Shown: positions 1-9,307, counted from the first letter of the stretch. The stretch is 64,000 nt of DNA from an uncultured Clostridia bacterium (GCA_934130325.1 CAKOYA010000002.1:1-64000); one strand, 5' to 3'. Notes: generated from the sequence alone by a model not told the origin. Translations and numbers: made by a program.

Positions 1-78
1 TATGTACAACCTTTTTTTGGTTCGTTCTTGTATTGTTTATTTTTCAATGTGCTGTCACTCTTTTGTGACTGTATTTTC

Positions 79-214
79 ATTTTAACATATCGCTCGTTAT
101 TTTGTCAACACTTTTATGTGATTTTTTGTTATTTTTTTACATAATATTCTAAAGACATTTTTTATAATAACTTGCGACGTGTTTCATTATATAATTATTT
201 TTATAATTTGTCAA
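79..214 (-). promoter_or_regulatory. Tandem sigma-A-type promoters pointing off the left edge
   Basis: Read on the minus strand, TTGACA (214-209) is followed after exactly 17 bases by TATAAT (191-186). A second TTGACA (108-103) is followed after 18 bases by TAAAAT (84-79). Both fire leftwards, so the transcribed gene lies outside the window. The leader between 1 and 79 has a short inverted repeat (GTCAC 54-58, GTGAC 65-69). Tandem near-consensus promoters are common before rRNA or other highly expressed operons, but that identity is only a guess here. Confidence 0.6.
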
Positions 215-232
215 CACTTTTCGACATTTTTT

Positions 233-463
233 TTAAATTTCTACTAATATTACATCTTCACCTATTTTTTTTATCTTTTGCCATGGAATCGTTATATTAT
301 TTTTCCCAATAACTCCACTAAGTAATTTTCCTGTCTTTGCTACTATTATTTCATATATTTCACCAGTCTCAAAATTTGCTTGAACATCTGTAACAAAGCC
401 TAAAATTTTTCCTTCATTAATATTTATTACTTCTTTTTGTTTAAAATCAATACCCCTTGCCAT
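233..463 (-). CDS. YlmC/YmxH-family PRC-barrel sporulation protein
   Basis: This 76-residue protein reads as a single small beta-barrel of the PRC type: an N-terminal K-Q-K-E-V-I-N-I-N segment, the G-x-I-x-G-x-V-x-D turn (about residues 17-26), the T-G-E-I-Y-E-I-I-V strand (about 32-41) and a closing I-P-W-x-K-I-x-K-I-G-x-D-V-I-L-V strand. The family is a recurrent neighbour of sigma-E/sigma-G genes in Clostridia and Bacilli; its molecular role is not established. Here it lies downstream of sigG and murF on the same strand, 41 bp after murF, so it may share a transcript with murF. The length is normal for the family. Confidence 0.75.
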   Translation of the reverse strand: MARGIDFKQKEVININEGKILGFVTDVQANFETGEIYEIIVAKTGKLLSGVIGKNNITIPWQKIKKIGEDVILVEI

Positions 464-504
464 ATTATCACCAATATATAATATGCAAGAGGTATTTAAA
501 TATT

Positions 505-1878
505 CTACTTAGCTTTTAAACTATTTACAATTTTGTTAAACTTCATACTGTTAGATGCCTTTAAATAAATTAAATCTCCACTCTTTATTTCATTTTTTAA
601 ATCAAATATCAATTTATCAATATCGTTAAATTCCTTTACATATAAAAATTTTTTTGCCTCTTTAGCGATTAATTTAGATTTACTTCCAATTACATATAGA
701 ATGTCATATTTTAAATTTCCAAATATTTTTCCTACATCAGAATGAATTTTATCTGAAAACTCTCCAAGTTCTAACATATCACCTAAAACTGCTATCTTTC
801 TTTTAGAATTTATTTTATTAACAGTCTTCAATCCAGATTTCATTGAATCTATACTAGCATTATATGTATCATCTATTAGTACAATATTATTTTCTAATTC
901 TATTTTCTCAAGTCTTCTAGAAAAATTTTTATATTTTTTTATACCATTTATTATATTTTCTTTCTTTATATTGAATTTTTCAGCTACTCTAATAGCGCAA
1001 ATTGCATTTTGGACATTATGAATCCCAATCTGATTAATTATAATTTCTTCATCTTTACCATATATATTAGTATTAAATTTTATTCCATTAATATTTTCCT
1101 CTAAATTACTAATATCCTTCTTTTTAAACTTTTCTACATTAATTAATTCATTTGAATGTAATTTGACTAAAAAATCATCATCTCCATTCACTATTAACGT
1201 AGATTTTTCTTTCATATGTGAACATATTTGAATTTTTTCTTTATATATATTCTCTCTACTACCAAAATTGCCTATATGTGCCGTTCCAATCATTGTTATG
1301 ACACCTATATCCGGCACCAATAATTCTGAAAGTTTTTCTATCTCCCCTTTACAATCAGTTCCTATTTCTAACACACATATATCTTGATTATCTATTTTTA
1401 ACGCCATCAAGGGTGCACCAATGAGACTGTTATAATTTGCATTTGTTACAAGAACCTTTTTTTCAGTTGCTAAAACACTTGCTATCATCTCCCTAGTGCT
1501 TGTTTTTCCTACACTTCCCGTAACTGCCACCACTGGTATATCTATATGTTTTATTCTATTATACTTTCCGGAATTATACAAAGCCTCTTTAGCATCATCA
1601 ACCTCTATTATTATAATATCTTTATTTATTTTAATAGTTTCGTCTATTATATATTTCTTATTTTTACAATCTCTAGTTATAAAATATCCACATATTCCAC
1701 AATTAACAGCATCTATTATGTAATTTTGTCCATCTACTCTTTCACCTTTTATTGGAACAAAAAATGCCTTATTATTTATATTTCTACTGTCTATAACATA
1801 ATCAGTCGGAATATATTTTTCATCGCCATTTAATAAAATACCTTTAGAAACTATTACTAATTCTTTTACACTAAGCAT
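505..1878 (-). CDS. murF: UDP-N-acetylmuramoyl-tripeptide--D-alanyl-D-alanine ligase
   Basis: MurF adds D-Ala-D-Ala to UDP-MurNAc-tripeptide in the cytoplasm, the last soluble step of peptidoglycan precursor synthesis. The 457-residue protein has the three Mur-ligase parts: an N-terminal UMAG-binding domain, a central ATPase with the P-loop V-T-G-S-V-G-K-T-S-T (about 117-126) and the G-T-A-H-I-G-N-F-G-S motif (about 198-207), and a C-terminal domain with D-D-T-Y-N-A-S near residue 340. The length is usual for the family. The start is the ATG at 1878, preceded by GGGGTGGT. It lies between sigG and the YlmC-like gene. Confidence 0.93.
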   Translation of the reverse strand: MLSVKELVIVSKGILLNGDEKYIPTDYVIDSRNINNKAFFVPIKGERVDGQNYIIDAVNCGICGYFITRDCKNKKYIIDETIKINKDIIIIEVDDAKEALYNSGKYNRIKHIDIPVVAVTGSVGKTSTREMIASVLATEKKVLVTNANYNSLIGAPLMALKIDNQDICVLEIGTDCKGEIEKLSELLVPDIGVITMIGTAHIGNFGSRENIYKEKIQICSHMKEKSTLIVNGDDDFLVKLHSNELINVEKFKKKDISNLEENINGIKFNTNIYGKDEEIIINQIGIHNVQNAICAIRVAEKFNIKKENIINGIKKYKNFSRRLEKIELENNIVLIDDTYNASIDSMKSGLKTVNKINSKRKIAVLGDMLELGEFSDKIHSDVGKIFGNLKYDILYVIGSKSKLIAKEAKKFLYVKEFNDIDKLIFDLKNEIKSGDLIYLKASNSMKFNKIVNSLKAK

Positions 1879-1953
1879 ACTACCACCCCGTTTATCTCGT
1901 TTATTTTAACATACTTTTTATAAAATAACAATATTACTAATATATATGTCATC

Positions 1954-1990
1954 AAAAAACATATATGCAATAACTACATATATGTTTTTT
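1954..1990 (-). terminator. Intrinsic terminator downstream of sigG
   Basis: A perfect 14-bp inverted repeat (1954-1967 with 1977-1990, arm AAAAAACATATATG) with a 9-nt loop gives a hairpin with a run of U on either strand. It lies immediately after the sigG stop codon on the minus strand. Confidence 0.75.
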
Positions 1991-1992
1991 AT

Positions 1993-2766
1993 CTATTTTA
2001 TCCTTTTTTTTATTCTTTCCAATGCACTTTTTTCAATTCTTGACACCTGTGCTTGTGATACTCCTAACTCGGTTGCTAATTCTGTTTGAGTTTTATTTTT
2101 AAAATATCTTCTCTCTATTATATATTTTTCCTTATCAGATAATTTATTTAAGATTTGTGCAATTGCTATTTTATCTATTAATCCTTCTGATTCTTCTTTC
2201 TCATTTTTTAATTGATCTAACAAATATATTTGGTCTCCACCATCATTGTATACAGATTCATATATAGACATCGGAACTAATTGACTATCTATTGCTAAAA
2301 CTACATCTTCTTTTGATGCATTAGTTAACTTACATATTTCTTCTAAAGTTGGCTCTTCATTTTTTTCTCTTATATACTTTTCTCTTTCTTGTGATATTAA
2401 ATATGCAAGATCTCTAAGTGACCTTGTTACTCTAAAAGCACTATTATCTCTTAAATATCTTTTTATTTCCCCAATTATCATTGGTACAGCATAAGTTGAA
2501 AATTGAACTCCTTGTGTAATATCAAAATTATCTATAGCCTTTATAAGACCTACAACACCTACCTGAAATATATCATTTACATTTTCTCCCCTATTATTAA
2601 ATTTTTTAACAATACTTAATACTAATCTTAAATTTGCCTCTATAAACTGGTCTTTTAATTCTAAATTTCCCTCTTTTATTTTATATAGCATATCCGCTTG
2701 TTCTTTTTGAGATAGTTTAGGTAATTTTGATGTATCTAATCCTTGTACCTCTACTTTTATATTCAT
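1993..2766 (-). CDS. sigG: RNA polymerase sporulation sigma factor SigG
   Basis: This 257-residue sigma-70-family protein has regions 1.2, 2, 3 and 4 in order. Diagnostic for sigma-G/F are the N-terminal V-E-V-x-G-L-D-T-S-K-L-P-x-L (about 6-19), F-S-T-Y-A-V-P-M-I-I-G-E-I (about 89-101) and R-V-T-R-S-L-R-D-L-A-Y (about 113-123). The 'RVTRSLRDLAY' form and the N-terminal motif favour SigG over SigF. SigG directs late forespore transcription. Region 4.2 ends in L-G-V-S-Q-A-Q-V-S-R-I-E. The gene is close to sigE-spoIIGA, the usual clostridial arrangement, but the two are separated by a plus-strand small gene. Confidence 0.9.
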   Translation of the reverse strand: MNIKVEVQGLDTSKLPKLSQKEQADMLYKIKEGNLELKDQFIEANLRLVLSIVKKFNNRGENVNDIFQVGVVGLIKAIDNFDITQGVQFSTYAVPMIIGEIKRYLRDNSAFRVTRSLRDLAYLISQEREKYIREKNEEPTLEEICKLTNASKEDVVLAIDSQLVPMSIYESVYNDGGDQIYLLDQLKNEKEESEGLIDKIAIAQILNKLSDKEKYIIERRYFKNKTQTELATELGVSQAQVSRIEKSALERIKKRIK

Positions 2767-2956
2767 ATGTATCTCTCCTTTTTATTTTTAATATTATTTT
2801 TCACATATGAATTTATAATATACAACTTCGACATTACTTGATATTATTAGTGCTTTTTTACAATTATAAGTATAATATAAATTATTGTTTAAATTATATT
2901 ATTATATTATTAAATAATTTGTAGAAATTTATATTTAGTTATTTTTTATATTTCAT

Positions 2957-2985
2957 TTGACATAACTTATATTTTATGGTATAAT
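2957..2985 (+). promoter_or_regulatory. Consensus sigma-A promoter for the small gene at 3039
   Basis: TTGACA at 2957-2962 and TATAAT at 2980-2985 are separated by exactly 17 bases, on the plus strand, about 50 bp upstream of the start codon at 3039. Both hexamers match consensus fully. Confidence 0.85.
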
Positions 2986-3038
2986 CTTAGATGTAAAATA
3001 TATTAAAATCTTATTTAATTAAAGGAGATATGAGAACT

Positions 3039-3278
3039 ATGAAAAATTATTCAAAAGAAGATCTTGTAAGAAAGATTGAAAAATTAAATCCAAATATTGA
3101 AGTGGAAATAAACAATGGGGTTATACACTTCAACGAAAGTGTTAATTTAAAAAAACTTTCCTTACCGCGAGGATTTTATATTGACCCTTACGGAAATTTA
3201 ACAAATAGGTATCATAAAAGGAATTTCACTGATTATGTCCAATATCAGGTAAAAATTCCTCAAAAAATATTGGTATAA
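3039..3278 (+). CDS. Small hypothetical protein between sigG and sigE
   Basis: I do not recognise this 79-residue protein. It is charged and soluble, without membrane segments or cysteines, and ends in a basic Tyr/Asn-rich stretch (P-R-G-F-Y-I-D-P-Y-G-N-L-T-N-R-Y). The ATG at 3039 is preferred over the one at 3030: AAAGGAG (3021-3027) is 11 bases from 3039 but only 2 from 3030. It is an isolated gene with its own consensus promoter and a following terminator, transcribed opposite to the flanking sigma-factor genes. Vegetative promoter elements suggest expression outside late sporulation. Confidence 0.7.
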   Translation: MKNYSKEDLVRKIEKLNPNIEVEINNGVIHFNESVNLKKLSLPRGFYIDPYGNLTNRYHKRNFTDYVQYQVKIPQKILV

Positions 3279-3283
3279 ATTAT

Positions 3284-3316
3284 TCCCTCCTAAAATTTAG
3301 GAGGGATATTTTTTTA
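3284..3316. terminator. Bidirectional terminator between the small gene and sigE
   Basis: TCCCTCCTA (3284-3292) pairs with TAGGAGGGA (3298-3306) around a short AT loop, followed by T-rich sequence to 3316. It serves the plus-strand gene and overlaps the end of the converging sigE gene. Confidence 0.8.
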
Positions 3317-4024
3317 TAATAAAAAATCTTTTTTTAAATTGTTGATGACCTTTTTCTCTATCCTAGATATATAAGATTGAGAAATTCCTAATTTGTCTGC
3401 TACTTCCTTTTGAGTAAGTTCTTCCATTCCATCGAATCCGTATCTTAACTGCATTATCGTCTTTTCTCTATTATTTAATTTTTTTATAGCGTTTATTAAA
3501 ATTTTTTTATTATCATTTTCCTCTACAGATTTATAGATACTATCATTGTCCGTGCCAAGTATATCTGCTAATGACATATCATTTCCTTCACTATCCGTAT
3601 TAATCGGTTCGTCTATAGAAATTTCACTCTTAATTTTATTATTTTTTCTTAAATACATTAATATCTCATTTTCTATGCATCTAGATGCATAAGTAGCAAG
3701 CTTTATATTTTTTTCCAAATTATAACTATTTATAGCTTTCATTAAACCTATAGTACCTATAGATATTAAATCTTCTATATTAACACCTGAATTTTCAAAT
3801 TTTTTTGCTATATATACTACTAACCTTAAATTTCTCTCTACTAAAATATTTTTTGCTTTTACGTCTTTTTCCATTAGTTTTTCAAGTAATTCCTGCTCTT
3901 TTTTTGAATCCAATGGTGCTGGTAATTTATCATTTCCTGCTATATAGAATACTGATTCATCTTCAATCCCTATAAACCTTAAAAAATTTACATATATCAT
4001 TTTTATCTTATCAAATCCTAACAA
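3314..4024 (-). CDS. sigE: Pro-sigma-E, mother-cell sporulation sigma factor
   Basis: This 236-residue sigma-70 protein has the hallmarks of SigE. An N-terminal pro-sequence of roughly 28 residues ends in the F-Y-I-A-G-N-D-K-L-P-A-P-L block, resembling the SpoIIGA processing region. Region 2 (A-T-Y-A-S-R-C-I-E-N-E-I-L-M-Y-L-R) and region 4.2 (Q-K-E-V-A-D-K-L-G-I-S-Q-S-Y-I-S-R-I-E) follow. SigE runs early mother-cell transcription and is made inactive until SpoIIGA cleaves it. It overlaps the upstream spoIIGA by 7 bases, so the two are translationally coupled. Confidence 0.93.
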   Translation of the reverse strand: MLGFDKIKMIYVNFLRFIGIEDESVFYIAGNDKLPAPLDSKKEQELLEKLMEKDVKAKNILVERNLRLVVYIAKKFENSGVNIEDLISIGTIGLMKAINSYNLEKNIKLATYASRCIENEILMYLRKNNKIKSEISIDEPINTDSEGNDMSLADILGTDNDSIYKSVEENDNKKILINAIKKLNNREKTIMQLRYGFDGMEELTQKEVADKLGISQSYISRIEKKVINNLKKDFLL

Positions 4025-4827
4025 AATGATACCCCCTTTAAATTATTTATATATGTATTATATCCTATAAGTGCACTATATTCTTTTTTAGAAAGGTTAT
4101 TAGTTGCAAAACATATTATAATTTTATTTACTATGTATTCTTTATTATTTTTATAAAATATAACATTATCAATAATATATCCATCTTCATTTGATTTTTC
4201 ATTTAATGTATTTATATTTAAAATCACCTTATTTTTTTTATTAATTATGTCTTTTAATTTTTCCATATAAACATGATCTAAAAATATAACATCTAAATTT
4301 GTTAATGTATCTTTTGCAGTATTTCCAGTATCAACAAATCCGGTAATATCTTCTTTACCTATTCTTATGGTATAAAATAAGTCAGCTTCTTTAATATTAC
4401 TTTTCCACATTTTCCAAAAAAATTTAATGGTAATAAACAATATTAAAGCAGATACAATATATATTATTAGTTTATTAAATATAATCTCTAAATTTATATT
4501 TAATGTTAAAGATATTGAAATTATAATTCCAATATACATAAAATAAAAAATATAATAATACACTACTTTTTTTATAAGTTGTATTATTGTTTTAGGAAAA
4601 AAAGATATATATATACATATAATTACAGCTAAAATTTTTACAAGTGTACCTGTTAATATACTTTCATTAAGAATAGAAATAATAGTTGTATATATAGAAA
4701 TAAATATTGTACCAAATAATATGGTTATCTTTCTAGATTTTGACCTGGTAAAATAATAAATTAACATTATATTTATAAAATTAACAATAACATTTTCTAA
4801 AAAAATATAGTCAAGGTAGATTTTCAT
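4018..4827 (-). CDS. spoIIGA: Sigma-E processing peptidase SpoIIGA
   Basis: SpoIIGA is the membrane aspartic protease that activates pro-sigma-E in the mother cell after a forespore signal. The first ~140 of 269 residues hold five hydrophobic membrane segments. The C-terminal half carries the aspartic-protease signature G-F-V-D-T-G-N-T (about 163-170, catalytic Asp near 166). The length is slightly short of the family norm. It is directly upstream of and overlapping sigE, the conserved spoIIG arrangement. Confidence 0.9.
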   Translation of the reverse strand: MKIYLDYIFLENVIVNFINIMLIYYFTRSKSRKITILFGTIFISIYTTIISILNESILTGTLVKILAVIICIYISFFPKTIIQLIKKVVYYYIFYFMYIGIIISISLTLNINLEIIFNKLIIYIVSALILFITIKFFWKMWKSNIKEADLFYTIRIGKEDITGFVDTGNTAKDTLTNLDVIFLDHVYMEKLKDIINKKNKVILNINTLNEKSNEDGYIIDNVIFYKNNKEYIVNKIIICFATNNLSKKEYSALIGYNTYINNLKGVSFC

Positions 4828-4938
4828 TTATATCACCTTGACTATATTATATATATTCATTTTAAAAAAATTTGTAGAATAAAAAAATTATTTTTTATTT
4901 TACGTTTACATTAATATTGATTTTTATATAAAATAACA

Positions 4939-4968
4939 AAGATTTTGATACAAATATACCAAAATCTT
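4939..4968 (-). terminator. Intrinsic terminator after ftsZ
   Basis: AAGATTTTG (4939-4947) pairs perfectly with CAAAATCTT (4960-4968). On the minus strand the hairpin is followed by a T-rich tract, placed between the end of ftsZ and the start of spoIIGA. Confidence 0.75.
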
Positions 4969-5003
4969 CATTTTTAATCATTATTTTTTTGCTAATAATA
5001 ATA

Positions 5004-6143
5004 CTATTCTCCTCTATTTCTTCTTAAGAAAGGTGGAATATCTAAATCAATTTTATAATCATTAATATTAGAAGTAACACTTGTTCTAGATGAAACACCT
5101 GAGTTTGCATTATTATAATTTGTTTCTTCTAAACTATTGTTAGCTGTTTTTAAAGCCTCACCCACTATGTTATCAAGTTGTAATTCTTGAAATGGTGTTT
5201 TAGAGAAGCCTGTTGCTATAACAGTAATAACAATTTCGTTTTCCAAGCTTTCATCTATTACAGCACCAAATATAATATTTGCTTCAGGGTCAACAGATTT
5301 TTGAACCAACTCAGCAGCTTCATTAATTTCTAACAATCCTAAATCTCTTCCGCCTGTAACATTAATAAGCACTCCACCAGCTCCTTCTATAGAAGTTTCA
5401 AGTAACGGACTATGAATAGCTTGTCTTGCAGCTTCTTGTGCTCTATGATCACCAGATGCTCTTCCTATTCCAATATGAGCTATACCAGCATTTACCATTA
5501 TTGTTTTTACATCAGCAAAATCAAGATTTACAAGACCAGGTATAGTAATAAGGTCAGATATACCTTGAACACCTTGCCTTAAAACATCATCTGACATTCT
5601 AAATGCTTCAACAATAGAAGTTTGTTTTTCAACAACCTGTAATAGTTTCTCATTAGGAATAATTATCAATGTATCTACTGATTGTTTTAATTCTTCGATA
5701 CCTGCTTCAGCTTGTAAAGTTCTTCTTTTTCCCTCAAAAGGAAATGGTTTAGTTACAACCGCAACAGTTAAAATTCCCATTTCTTTTGATGTTTCTGCAA
5801 CAACTGGAGCAGCGCCTGTACCAGTACCGCCTCCCATACCAGCAGTTACAAACACCATATCAGCACCTTTTAGCGCTTCTGCAATTTCAGCTTTTGATTC
5901 TTCTGCACTACATTTTCCAATATCAGGGTTAGCTCCTGCACCCAACCCTCTTGTAAGCTTTTCACCAATTTGGATTTTTCTTGAAGCTTTAGAAAGTCCC
6001 AACGCTTGTTTATCTGTATTAATTGCTATGAATTCAATTCCCTTTATATTTGCCTCAATCATTCTATTAACAACGCTGTTTCCACCGCCACCAACACCTA
6101 CTACTTTAATATTTGCTACACCTGTTTGTAACTCATTTTCCAT
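5004..6143 (-). CDS. ftsZ: Cell-division GTPase FtsZ
   Basis: FtsZ polymerises into the division ring. The 379-residue protein shows the N-terminal V-G-V-G-G-G-G-N-S-V-V-N-R nucleotide-binding segment, the tubulin signature G-G-G-T-G-T-G-A-A-P-V (about 104-114), the N-x-D-F-A-D-V T7-loop region and a variable linker ending in the C-terminal peptide D-I-P-P-F-L-R-R-N-R that binds FtsA and other partners. It lies 18 bp after ftsA on the same strand, the standard ftsA-ftsZ pair. Confidence 0.97.
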   Translation of the reverse strand: MENELQTGVANIKVVGVGGGGNSVVNRMIEANIKGIEFIAINTDKQALGLSKASRKIQIGEKLTRGLGAGANPDIGKCSAEESKAEIAEALKGADMVFVTAGMGGGTGTGAAPVVAETSKEMGILTVAVVTKPFPFEGKRRTLQAEAGIEELKQSVDTLIIIPNEKLLQVVEKQTSIVEAFRMSDDVLRQGVQGISDLITIPGLVNLDFADVKTIMVNAGIAHIGIGRASGDHRAQEAARQAIHSPLLETSIEGAGGVLINVTGGRDLGLLEINEAAELVQKSVDPEANIIFGAVIDESLENEIVITVIATGFSKTPFQELQLDNIVGEALKTANNSLEETNYNNANSGVSSRTSVTSNINDYKIDLDIPPFLRRNRGE

Positions 6144-6161
6144 TATTAATTCCTCCTTAAA

Positions 6162-7434
6162 CTAGAACAAGTTTTTATCTTTATCTTTAACACCAAATAT
6201 TTTATCCTTTAAATCTCTAAAAGTTCCAATTATTTTTTCTTTAACTGTGGGCTCAGTTATAATTTCCACATCACTATTTACATGCTTACCAGCACCTAGA
6301 CTAGATATATATCTTACCATACCAAACACTGTTGTGTGCTGTGGTTTTATAATATTTATTAACTTTGGACTACATACTCTTACCTGATCTATTTTTAAAG
6401 TAAGCATTGCTAACTCTTCTGCACCTACTATTTGACTTATACCTTGTCCTGTTAATACCATACATTGAATCTTATTTGTTAAGCCATTTTCTCCTATCAT
6501 CTTTTTTATTATCTGATAAATCTCTTTAATTCTTGCCTCTATAACTTGTACAATGTCACTACACTTTACAACACTATCTTCTTGGTTAGACATTTTTGAT
6601 GTTAATTTTACGTCATGATTATTTGTTATCATTGCCATTATAGCAAGATTATATTGCTTCTTTAATTTTTCAGCTTCATCTGTAGAAATATCAAAAGTTA
6701 GAGCTATATCACTTGTTATATGATCTCCGACCCACTGGTATAGTAGTATAAAATTCAATTTTTGAATCTTTGTATACAGAAACATCTGTATGCCCTCCAC
6801 CAATATCTACCATTAAAACTCCCATTTCTTTTTCTTCAGGCATTAAAACAATATTTGAAGTTGCTAAAGTTTCTAAAATTAACCCATCAAGTTTAATTCC
6901 AGCATACTTTAATGTCTGTTGAATCCCATCAATATATTTCCCTTTAGCAATAATTACTTCTACTTCCATTGAAAAAGTTTTGCAAAAAGCACCTATTGGT
7001 TCTTCTTTATACGTTCTACCATTAACATAATATTCATAAGGAATAATATCAATTATTTGTTCATCTTTATCAAGTTTAGTTGAAAGTTGTATTTTTGTAA
7101 ATAGATTATATATATCATTTACTGTCATCCCATCATCTGGTTTTCCAACATCAGATTCCATAACAACTTTCTCTATTCTAACATTCATCCCTTTTATATT
7201 TACATATGCTGAATTTACGGCCAAGTCTGAAATTTGTTCTGCATTTTCTACTGCTTCTTTTATTGACTTAGCTACCCTTTGAGGGTCAATAATCTGACCT
7301 TTTTTTATACCAGAATTATTTGAAAGTCCATAGCCGATTACTTCTATTTCACTAAATTTATTTACCTGACCTATTACACAACTTACCTTAGATACTCCTA
7401 CATCTAAGCCAACTATGATATCACCTATAGCCAA
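6162..7434 (-). pseudogene. ftsA: Cell-division protein FtsA, reading frame broken by one extra base
   Basis: Two minus-strand ORFs together make one FtsA of about 420 residues, the family length. The first (7434-6709, TTG start after GGGGGG) covers the actin-fold N-terminal half, including G-L-D-V-G-V-S-K phosphate loop 1 and V-D-I-G-G-G-H-T-D loop 2, and runs off frame after T-T-I-P-V-G. The second (in frame to 6162) resumes at G-D-H-I-T-S-D-I-A-L. Removing a single base (the G at plus position 6729; C on the coding strand) restores the joined frame. FtsA tethers FtsZ to the membrane. The fault may be a sequencing or assembly error, a real mutation, or less likely recoding. The C-terminal amphipathic-type helix (K-E-K-I-I-G-T-F-R-D-L-K) is intact. 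Confidence 0.85.
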
Positions 7435-7544
7435 TCATTAACCCCCCCAACATACATCACATATATAATACTATTTTTTATAAAAAAAATCAAGTATTTT
7501 TGTAAAAAAGTGTAATATTTTTGTAATTTATTTGAAATATTTTT

Positions 7545-8165
7545 TTAACATATATATTCGTTTATTATTTCCTGAAATTTAATGTTTTTCTGGTTATTTT
7601 GATTCAATAAAAAAATATATACCAAAAATATTAATACTGAAGGATTTTTTATAAAAATCACCTGAAATATTCCTAATAAAAGCAAAATAATATAGAAAAT
7701 ATTATTAATTATTTTCATAACTTTTTTCCTATTTTTTAAAATTAAATAATTTTTTATAACATTATTTAATATGTTATAACCATCAAGTGGATAAATGGGA
7801 ATTAAATTAATTAATGCTAAAAAAATATTTAATTGATATACAATGTATATATCACTAAAAATTAAAGCAAGTACAATGTTTGAAATTGGACCTGCAAAAT
7901 ATATAATAATATCACTCTTTTTTTCTCTATTATTTCCGCAAAATTTAATATTGACACCTGATAAAGAAAATTTAAATAATTCTATTTTTTTCCCTAGTAT
8001 TGCTGCTACAAATATATGAGAAAATTCATGAAATATTATAAAAAGATAGCATATATAATAACTATATATATAATTTCTAAAAATTTCTGAAAATACTGTT
8101 ATAAAAAACGTTATAATAAATAAAGTTTCTATCTCTATCACAAAAAATGGTGTTTTTATCTTCAT
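7545..8165 (-). CDS. spoIVFB: SpoIVFB-like site-2 (M50) membrane metalloprotease
   Basis: This 206-residue polytopic protein has the zinc motif H-E-F-S-H (residues 46-50) inside a membrane segment and the third ligand motif N-L-I-P-I-Y-P-L-D-G (about 120-129). It lacks CBS or PDZ domains, which fits the short SpoIVFB class that cleaves pro-sigma-K in the outer forespore membrane. It directly follows the M23-domain gene (7 bp gap), matching the spoIVFA-spoIVFB pair. Other S2P functions cannot be excluded from sequence, and sigK is not in the window. Confidence 0.82.
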   Translation of the reverse strand: MKIKTPFFVIEIETLFIITFFITVFSEIFRNYIYSYYICYLFIIFHEFSHIFVAAILGKKIELFKFSLSGVNIKFCGNNREKKSDIIIYFAGPISNIVLALIFSDIYIVYQLNIFLALINLIPIYPLDGYNILNNVIKNYLILKNRKKVMKIINNIFYIILLLLGIFQVIFIKNPSVLIFLVYIFLLNQNNQKNIKFQEIINEYIC

Positions 8166-8172
8166 TTTAACC

Positions 8173-9222
8173 TCATTTAAATTTTAATATCTGCTCTGGA
8201 TCAACAGTGCAACCATTTATCCTAATTTCAAAATGCAAATGTGAACCAGTAGACATTCCTGTACTTCCCATATAACCTATTACGCTATCACACGTTACAC
8301 TATCTCCCTCTTTAACATTAAACCCTTTTAAGTGAGCATATTTAAATATAACATTTTCTTTTTCTATTTCTATGTTATTTCCATAATATTTATTATTTTC
8401 TTCTACTTTTTTTACTACTCCTTCAGTTGCACTATAAATTTCCGTTCCAAGTTTATTTGCAATATCTATACCCGTATGATAGTTACTTAATTCTTCAAAA
8501 ATTTGCTCCCTAGTTCCATACCTTGATGTAATTGTTCCACTAACCGGTTGTTTTATTTCTATATTTTTTTCCAGTATTTTACTAATATTATTATACATTT
8601 TAATTGTTTCAATATCTGTATCTGGAACACTTAAAGTTTGTAGTACTGGTTCATTATCTCCAATACTATTATTTTCTTCTATATTTAATTCATTTTTTTC
8701 CAGATTATTATTAATTGTTTCACTTTTTACGAATAATTTTTTTAAGCTATCTATAACTTCAAATTCTGCTATATATGGTTTTACATTTGATATATAGTTT
8801 TCTCTTATTTTTGATGCTATACTATCTGGTATTATATACTTAGATTTTAAATATACATTATTAACTATATCTTCAAATTTTTCTATACACCCTACTTTGG
8901 TATAGTCTTTATTATACTCATTTACTATAATTGAAATATACTTATATTTTAGTATATCATTTTTAAAAAATATATTTATAATTAAACATGAAAATACGAT
9001 AATTACAGAAAAAAATATTTTTAATAATAATTTTATTCTTATTTTATTCCCCTTTTTATTTTCATCATCAAAAGTTCCTAAATTGTCTTTTATTAACATT
9101 TCATCATTACTAAAAGAATCCTTGTGCTTATTTTTCTTATTTGATATACTATCTATTTCATTGAAATTAATATTAGGCATGTCTTTTAACATACTTTTTC
9201 TCAATCTTCTAGCAGCTACCAT
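8173..9222 (-). CDS. Membrane-anchored LytM/M23 peptidase-domain protein (SpoIVFA-like)
   Basis: This 349-residue protein has a basic N-terminus, one membrane segment (about 66-90), a long charged, coiled region and a C-terminal LytM/M23 domain (about 225-345). The zinc motifs look intact: H-T-G-I-D in the first half and H-L-H-F-E in the second. Its place immediately upstream of spoIVFB argues for the SpoIVFA role (holding SpoIVFB inactive and being cleaved by SpoIVB). SpoIVFA domains are often degenerate, so an active endopeptidase or a SpoIIQ-like role is possible. Confidence 0.75.
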   Translation of the reverse strand: MVAARRLRKSMLKDMPNINFNEIDSISNKKNKHKDSFSNDEMLIKDNLGTFDDENKKGNKIRIKLLLKIFFSVIIVFSCLIINIFFKNDILKYKYISIIVNEYNKDYTKVGCIEKFEDIVNNVYLKSKYIIPDSIASKIRENYISNVKPYIAEFEVIDSLKKLFVKSETINNNLEKNELNIEENNSIGDNEPVLQTLSVPDTDIETIKMYNNISKILEKNIEIKQPVSGTITSRYGTREQIFEELSNYHTGIDIANKLGTEIYSATEGVVKKVEENNKYYGNNIEIEKENVIFKYAHLKGFNVKEGDSVTCDSVIGYMGSTGMSTGSHLHFEIRINGCTVDPEQILKFK

Positions 9223-9284
9223 AATATACCTCCTAGTACAAGTTCATATTTAATTATATTAAATAACGTATAATTTATTACAAA

Positions 9285-9307
9285 AAAATAGGCCTTAAGC
9301 CTATTTT
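9285..9307 (-). terminator. Terminator overlapping the miaB stop codon
   Basis: AAAATAGGC (9285-9293) pairs with GCCTATTTT (9299-9307). The minus-strand transcript ends the hairpin with a run of U. The right arm contains the miaB stop at 9301-9303. Confidence 0.8.

Noticed and set aside
211..2833. Single TTCGACA heptamers at about 219 and 2827 as Spo0A boxes
   Set aside because: A handful of single matches is expected by chance in a sequence of this size and composition. They are isolated and not in convincing promoter positions.
6700..6810. Programmed frameshift in ftsA
   Set aside because: No slippery heptamer or stop-anchored recoding signal at the junction. A single-base error or mutation fits better.
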